Below, in pieces: positions 61,193 through 64,000 of a DNA stretch of 64,000 nt (within the stretch, counting starts at the first letter, position 1; each line of letters opens with the position of its first letter). The DNA is taken from assembly GCA_035363115.1 (NCBI GenBank), contig DAOSEM010000001.1:310001-374000 (forward strand). Reading direction: 5' to 3'. The translations under genes and the position numbers were made by a program. The notes beneath the pieces were generated by a model, which was given only the letters and a program-made list of their open reading frames with translations, was not told the origin of the DNA and ran no database searches. The stretch comes from Syntrophales bacterium. Lineage in GTDB: Bacteria; Desulfobacterota; Syntrophia; Syntrophales; PHBD01.

Positions 61193-62634
61193 AGACGGCG
61201 AACGAGTTTTTGGACACCATCCGGAAAATGAAGCCCCGCGTATACTGCGGGGGGAAATGGGTGACCGGCCTGCTTGACAACCCGGTCACGCGGTCCATGG
61301 TCATGGCCAACTCGGCAATCTACGGCCTGGCCGAGGATCCGGCCAACAAGGAGGTGATGGTGGCGACCTCCCACCTGACAGGGGAGCCGATCAACCGCAA
61401 CCTGAACGTCGCCCGGAACATCCACGACCTGGACATGCGTCAGGAGATGGCGCTCCTCACAAGCCAGACGGTGGGCACCTGCAACTACCGCTGCGTCGGC
61501 TGCGATGCCCTCAACAGCCTGGCCGCCACGACGTGGGAGATGGATCAGGCCCTGGGGACGAACTACGAGGAGCGGTTCAACAAATGGCTGGCCTTTGCCC
61601 AGGCCAACGACCTGGCCGTGTCCGGAGCCATCACCGACGCCAAGGGCGACCGGAAGAAACGCCCCTCCCAGCAGGATGAGATCGACACCTTCGTCCACCT
61701 GGTGGAGAAGCGAGACGACGGCATCGTGGTCAGGGGGATCAAAGTGAGCCAGAGCGGCGCCATCGGCTCCCATGAAACCCTGGTGCTTCCGGGCGGGGCC
61801 CTCAAAGAGGGGGAAGAGAAGTTCGCCCTGGCTTTTGCAGTCCAGAACAGCGTCCCGGGGCTGTCCTACATCTGCCAGTACAACGCCTACTCCGCGGAGC
61901 GGGAGATGTTCGGCGACGAGGAATGCGAGCTGGGGAACCCGATTTACGGCCAGCGGGAGACCTCGACGATGGTGTTCGACAACGTCTTCATCCCCTGGGA
62001 GCGGGTTTTCCTCTGCGGCGAGACCAAGTACTGCGGGCGGATGGTCACCCGGTTCGCCAAGGCCCACCGCATGAACTGCGGAGGGGCCTGCAAGGTGGGG
62101 TTCGCCGACCTGATCATCGGCGGCACCATGCTGGCCGCCGAGTACATCGGAGTGGAAAAGGTCCCCCACATCCAGGAGAAGATCATCGATATGGTCCGTT
62201 TCAGCGAAACCTCCCACGCCTGCGCCATCGCGGCCGCCATGAGGGGGCGGGAGGAGCCGAAGGGCTCCGGTGTCTACCTGCCGGACGACCTGTTCGGCAA
62301 TGCCGCCAAGCTGAACATTGCCCACGGGTTCTGGGAGATCATCAAGAACGCCGGGGACATCGGCGGCGGCCTGGTGGTGACCATGCCGAGGCTGAAGGAT
62401 CTGGAGGACCCGGAAGTCGGCCCCGTTCTGAAGAAGGCCTTCGGGGCCGCGGCTCCGGCGGACAAGCGGCTGAAAGTCGCCAAGTTCCTGCAGCACTGGT
62501 CGGCGGGACTTCACGGGCCCGGGACCTGGCATGGCGCCGGCGCCCCCCAGACCCAGCGGTTCATGTTCACGGTGCTGACGGATTTCGACGCGAAGAAGAA
62601 GATGGCCAAGAAGATTATGGGGATGAAGGACTGA
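61183..62634 (+). CDS. 4-Hydroxybutyryl-CoA dehydratase/vinylacetyl-CoA isomerase-type enzyme
   Basis: The 483-residue protein belongs to the 4-hydroxyphenylacetate 3-hydroxylase fold and has the iron-sulfur ligands that separate the dehydratase from the hydroxylase: VGTCNYRCVGCDAL (Cys100, Cys104) and AHRMNCGGACKVG (His295 with Cys299/Cys303). The clostridial enzyme uses equivalent Cys and His residues to hold an oxygen-sensitive [4Fe-4S] cluster beside FAD, converting 4-hydroxybutyryl-CoA to crotonyl-CoA by a radical route. Here the His-to-Cys spacing is one residue longer. AAGGAGGAAATC precedes the ATG. Substrate could differ from 4-hydroxybutyryl-CoA. Confidence 0.88.
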   Translation: MALKTANEFLDTIRKMKPRVYCGGKWVTGLLDNPVTRSMVMANSAIYGLAEDPANKEVMVATSHLTGEPINRNLNVARNIHDLDMRQEMALLTSQTVGTCNYRCVGCDALNSLAATTWEMDQALGTNYEERFNKWLAFAQANDLAVSGAITDAKGDRKKRPSQQDEIDTFVHLVEKRDDGIVVRGIKVSQSGAIGSHETLVLPGGALKEGEEKFALAFAVQNSVPGLSYICQYNAYSAEREMFGDEECELGNPIYGQRETSTMVFDNVFIPWERVFLCGETKYCGRMVTRFAKAHRMNCGGACKVGFADLIIGGTMLAAEYIGVEKVPHIQEKIIDMVRFSETSHACAIAAAMRGREEPKGSGVYLPDDLFGNAAKLNIAHGFWEIIKNAGDIGGGLVVTMPRLKDLEDPEVGPVLKKAFGAAAPADKRLKVAKFLQHWSAGLHGPGTWHGAGAPQTQRFMFTVLTDFDAKKKMAKKIMGMKD

Positions 62635-62653
62635 TCCCGCAGAAGCCGGAACG

Positions 62654-62690
62654 GAAAGGCAGGGCACAGAGCCCTGCCTTTCTTCTTTGG
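62654..62690 (+). terminator. Intrinsic terminator closing the selenoprotein-dehydratase cluster
   Basis: GAAAGGCAGGGC at 62654-62665 pairs perfectly with GCCCTGCCTTTC at 62671-62682 around a 5-base loop (ACAGA), followed by TTCTTT. It begins 20 bp after the dehydratase stop and marks the end of the transcript. Confidence 0.85.
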
Positions 62691-63135
62691 GGCAGCGGAT
62701 GGTACCCGCCGCCACGCCGGTAACGCCCTTCCGGCACTCCCTGCCAGGGCTCGAAGCGATGCGGACGTCGATGGGGGTGCAAAGCATTCCCGCCCCGTCG
62801 TCTGCCTGGAGTTGAGAAGGATCCCCGATGCATTGCCGTGAGATCCTTCCATATTGATTCGGGAAGATGCCTGTTTATGCCCGAAGCAACAGCCGATCCG
62901 GTGCAGAAAGGACTTGCAACCACTTCCCCTTTGCACTATGATCGCGGGCTGTAAAATATAAGTATTTAAGATTCTTGGGGTATTCCCATTTCTGGCTGGT
63001 CCGGCGGTTCCTTTGCCAAGCCGTCGTCGTTCGGTTCAGAACGTGTACGGCGGCGATGAAGGGTTCGTTATCCCAGGCCTTCCGCAACAAGGGCCGGGAA
63101 AATGCCGGTACCCGGGAATCGGAGCAGGTTGTACC
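62691..63135. other. Intergenic region before the DUF3047 gene, no gene seen
   Basis: About 445 bp without a supported coding frame. The right half is AT-rich around 62950-62980 and probably holds the DUF3047 promoter, but no clear -35/-10 pair could be fixed. Confidence 0.4.
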
Positions 63136-63843
63136 ATGAGCAGAAAAAAGAGGATCGTTGTCCTGGCGGCAATGCTGGTTCTGGTGTCCGCCGCCGCGGC
63201 GTATGCCCTGCGGGGAGAGATCGTGGAGGTGGCCCTCTACCGGAACGCAAAGATGGTCAACGGCGTTCCGGCGGGCTGGAAGATCATGCGCCATTCCGGC
63301 ACGCCGGTCATCCGGCTGGAGAAATTCGGCGATGCCTACTATGTGCGCATGATCAGCGATTCCCGGTCGGGTTTCGGCATTGAAAAGGAAGTCAGTGTCG
63401 ACCTAAGGGAATACCCCTACCTGAACTGGACCTGGACGGCGACGAAGCTGCCCCGGGGCGGCGATGTCCGGAAATCCGCCACCGACGACCAGGCGCTCCA
63501 GATCTATGTTGTCCTGCCTACAACTGGATTCCCGGAGCAGCTGAACTACCCGATCCTTACCTATGTCTGGGACAATGAGGCCCCGAAGGGACTGGTCACC
63601 AAGAGTCCCAAGCCCCTCATGAAAAAGATCCGCTACGTCGTTGTCCGCAACAAGACGGACCGCCTCGGCACGTGGTACACGGAGAAGCGGAATGTGTACG
63701 AGGATTTCCGGAAGGTTTTCCGGGACGTGGACGGCGGTGAGCCCCGGGGGGCTACGCACGGGCTGCGCTTCTACATCAACTCGCAGAACACCAAGAGCCA
63801 GGCGGAAGGCTACATCGGCGAAGTCTTCTTCAGCAAGTCCTGA
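63136..63843 (+). CDS. DUF3047 exported protein
   Basis: The 235-residue protein has a signal peptide (IVVLAAMLVLVSAAAAYA) and the DUF3047 pattern: GWKIMRHSGTPVIRLEKFGDAYYVRM, SVDLREYPYLNWTWTATKLPRGGDVR and DDQALQIYVV. The fold is likely a beta-sandwich in the periplasm. The ATG at 63136 has GGAGCAGG upstream. Function is unknown. It converges on the endonuclease V gene. Confidence 0.8.
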   Translation: MSRKKRIVVLAAMLVLVSAAAAYALRGEIVEVALYRNAKMVNGVPAGWKIMRHSGTPVIRLEKFGDAYYVRMISDSRSGFGIEKEVSVDLREYPYLNWTWTATKLPRGGDVRKSATDDQALQIYVVLPTTGFPEQLNYPILTYVWDNEAPKGLVTKSPKPLMKKIRYVVVRNKTDRLGTWYTEKRNVYEDFRKVFRDVDGGEPRGATHGLRFYINSQNTKSQAEGYIGEVFFSKS

Positions 63844-63882
63844 CAACCCCCGGATTTTCGTTTCCTGACCTGCAGGACCACC

Positions 63883-63914
63883 GGGCCGGCTTTCCACTCA
63901 CGGATGCCGGCCCC
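63883..63914. terminator. Possible bidirectional terminator hairpin
   Basis: GGGCCGGC at 63883-63890 and GCCGGCCC at 63906-63913 form a perfect 8-bp stem with a 15-base loop, between two convergent genes. The T-run on the right is only three bases, so efficiency is uncertain. Confidence 0.45.
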
Positions 63915-63924
63915 TTTCGGTTCC

Positions 63925-64000
63925 TCACTCTCCCGCCGCCACCCGGATCCGGTTTACCGCCCGGTGGGCCTGGCGGACCGGTTCCGGCAGGCGATAGCCC
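63925..64000 (-). CDS. nfi: C-terminal end of endonuclease V (cut by the window edge)
   Basis: On the minus strand an open frame enters from the right edge and ends at a TGA at 63925-63927, giving 24 full residues: GYRLPEPVRQAHRAVNR followed by IRVAAGE. The segment GYRLPEPxRxAHxxVNR is the typical C-terminus of endonuclease V, which cuts DNA or RNA next to deoxyinosine or inosine. The piece is short, so the call is moderate. Confidence 0.6.
   Translation of the reverse strand, partial: GYRLPEPVRQAHRAVNRIRVAAGE

Overview
The window is GC-rich and densely coded on both strands. It looks like chromosomal DNA of an anaerobic, Gram-negative deltaproteobacterium (Desulfobacterota), most likely near the Syntrophales. 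The evidence is the outer-membrane genes (lpxC, MlaA-type lipoprotein, RND efflux, TonB), the NtrYX pair behind a DUF4390 gene, a [4Fe-4S]/FAD 4-hydroxybutyryl-CoA dehydratase-type enzyme, a BKACE enzyme, an orphan ETF-beta, QueH, cobalamin-dependent methionine synthesis and an apparent selenoprotein. No rRNA, tRNA, prophage or insertion sequence was seen. Taxonomy is inferred from gene content only.

Layout. 1-9.7 kb: the end of an acyl-CoA-type enzyme, a class III aminotransferase, a DUF488 gene, a leftward envelope/lipid operon (alpha/beta hydrolase, mlaA, DUF3141), a MuiA-like protein, a YgbA-like protein and a BKACE enzyme. 10-16.3 kb: an efflux operon with a TetR regulator behind a promoter/operator palindrome, a lipoprotein adaptor, and one reading frame that fuses the RND pump to its TolC-type outer-membrane factor. 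16.4-18.9 kb: a lone DUF4143 ATPase behind a perfect 15-bp inverted repeat, an intergenic stretch with a possible CRISPR-repeat relic, and a secreted hydrolase. 18.9-25.6 kb: a leftward run lgt, FAD disulfide reductase, DUF350, YgiB/YjfM-like lipoprotein, glutathionylspermidine-synthase-like ATP-grasp, TerC and TrmH. 25.9-28.6 kb: a DJ-1 protein, an SMR transporter, DUF1893 and trxB, with dispersed repeats. 28.7-32.5 kb: yebC, ruvC, ruvA, ruvB, queH. 32.7-39.6 kb: lpxC, DUF4390-ntrY-ntrX, a flippase-like membrane protein and a DUF3568 lipoprotein. 39.7-43.3 kb: dnaJ with a small helical-repeat partner, purC, a glyoxalase-II-like hydrolase and a YkgJ protein. 43.4-48.1 kb: a ZraSR-like two-component operon that also carries an ETF-beta gene, divergent from a ZraP/Spy-like chaperone with a good sigma-54 promoter. 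48.4-57.3 kb: a metallophosphoesterase, leuCDB, a split methionine synthase (reactivation domain encoded separately), tonB and pyrE. 57.3-62.6 kb: a PAS-PAS-LuxR regulator, a C_GCAxxG_C_C protein, the selenoprotein, a small unknown gene and the 4-hydroxybutyryl-CoA dehydratase homologue. The end holds a DUF3047 gene and the tail of endonuclease V.

The most notable result is at 59393-60727. An FAD-dependent CoA-disulfide-reductase-type gene has an in-frame UGA exactly where its same-length paralogue in this window (23423-24757, minus strand) has its redox cysteine, residue 44 in both. A compact hairpin whose GGU loop begins 18 nt past the UGA fits a bacterial SECIS element. An ordinary gene caller would start this gene after the UGA and lose the FAD-binding N-terminus and the active site.
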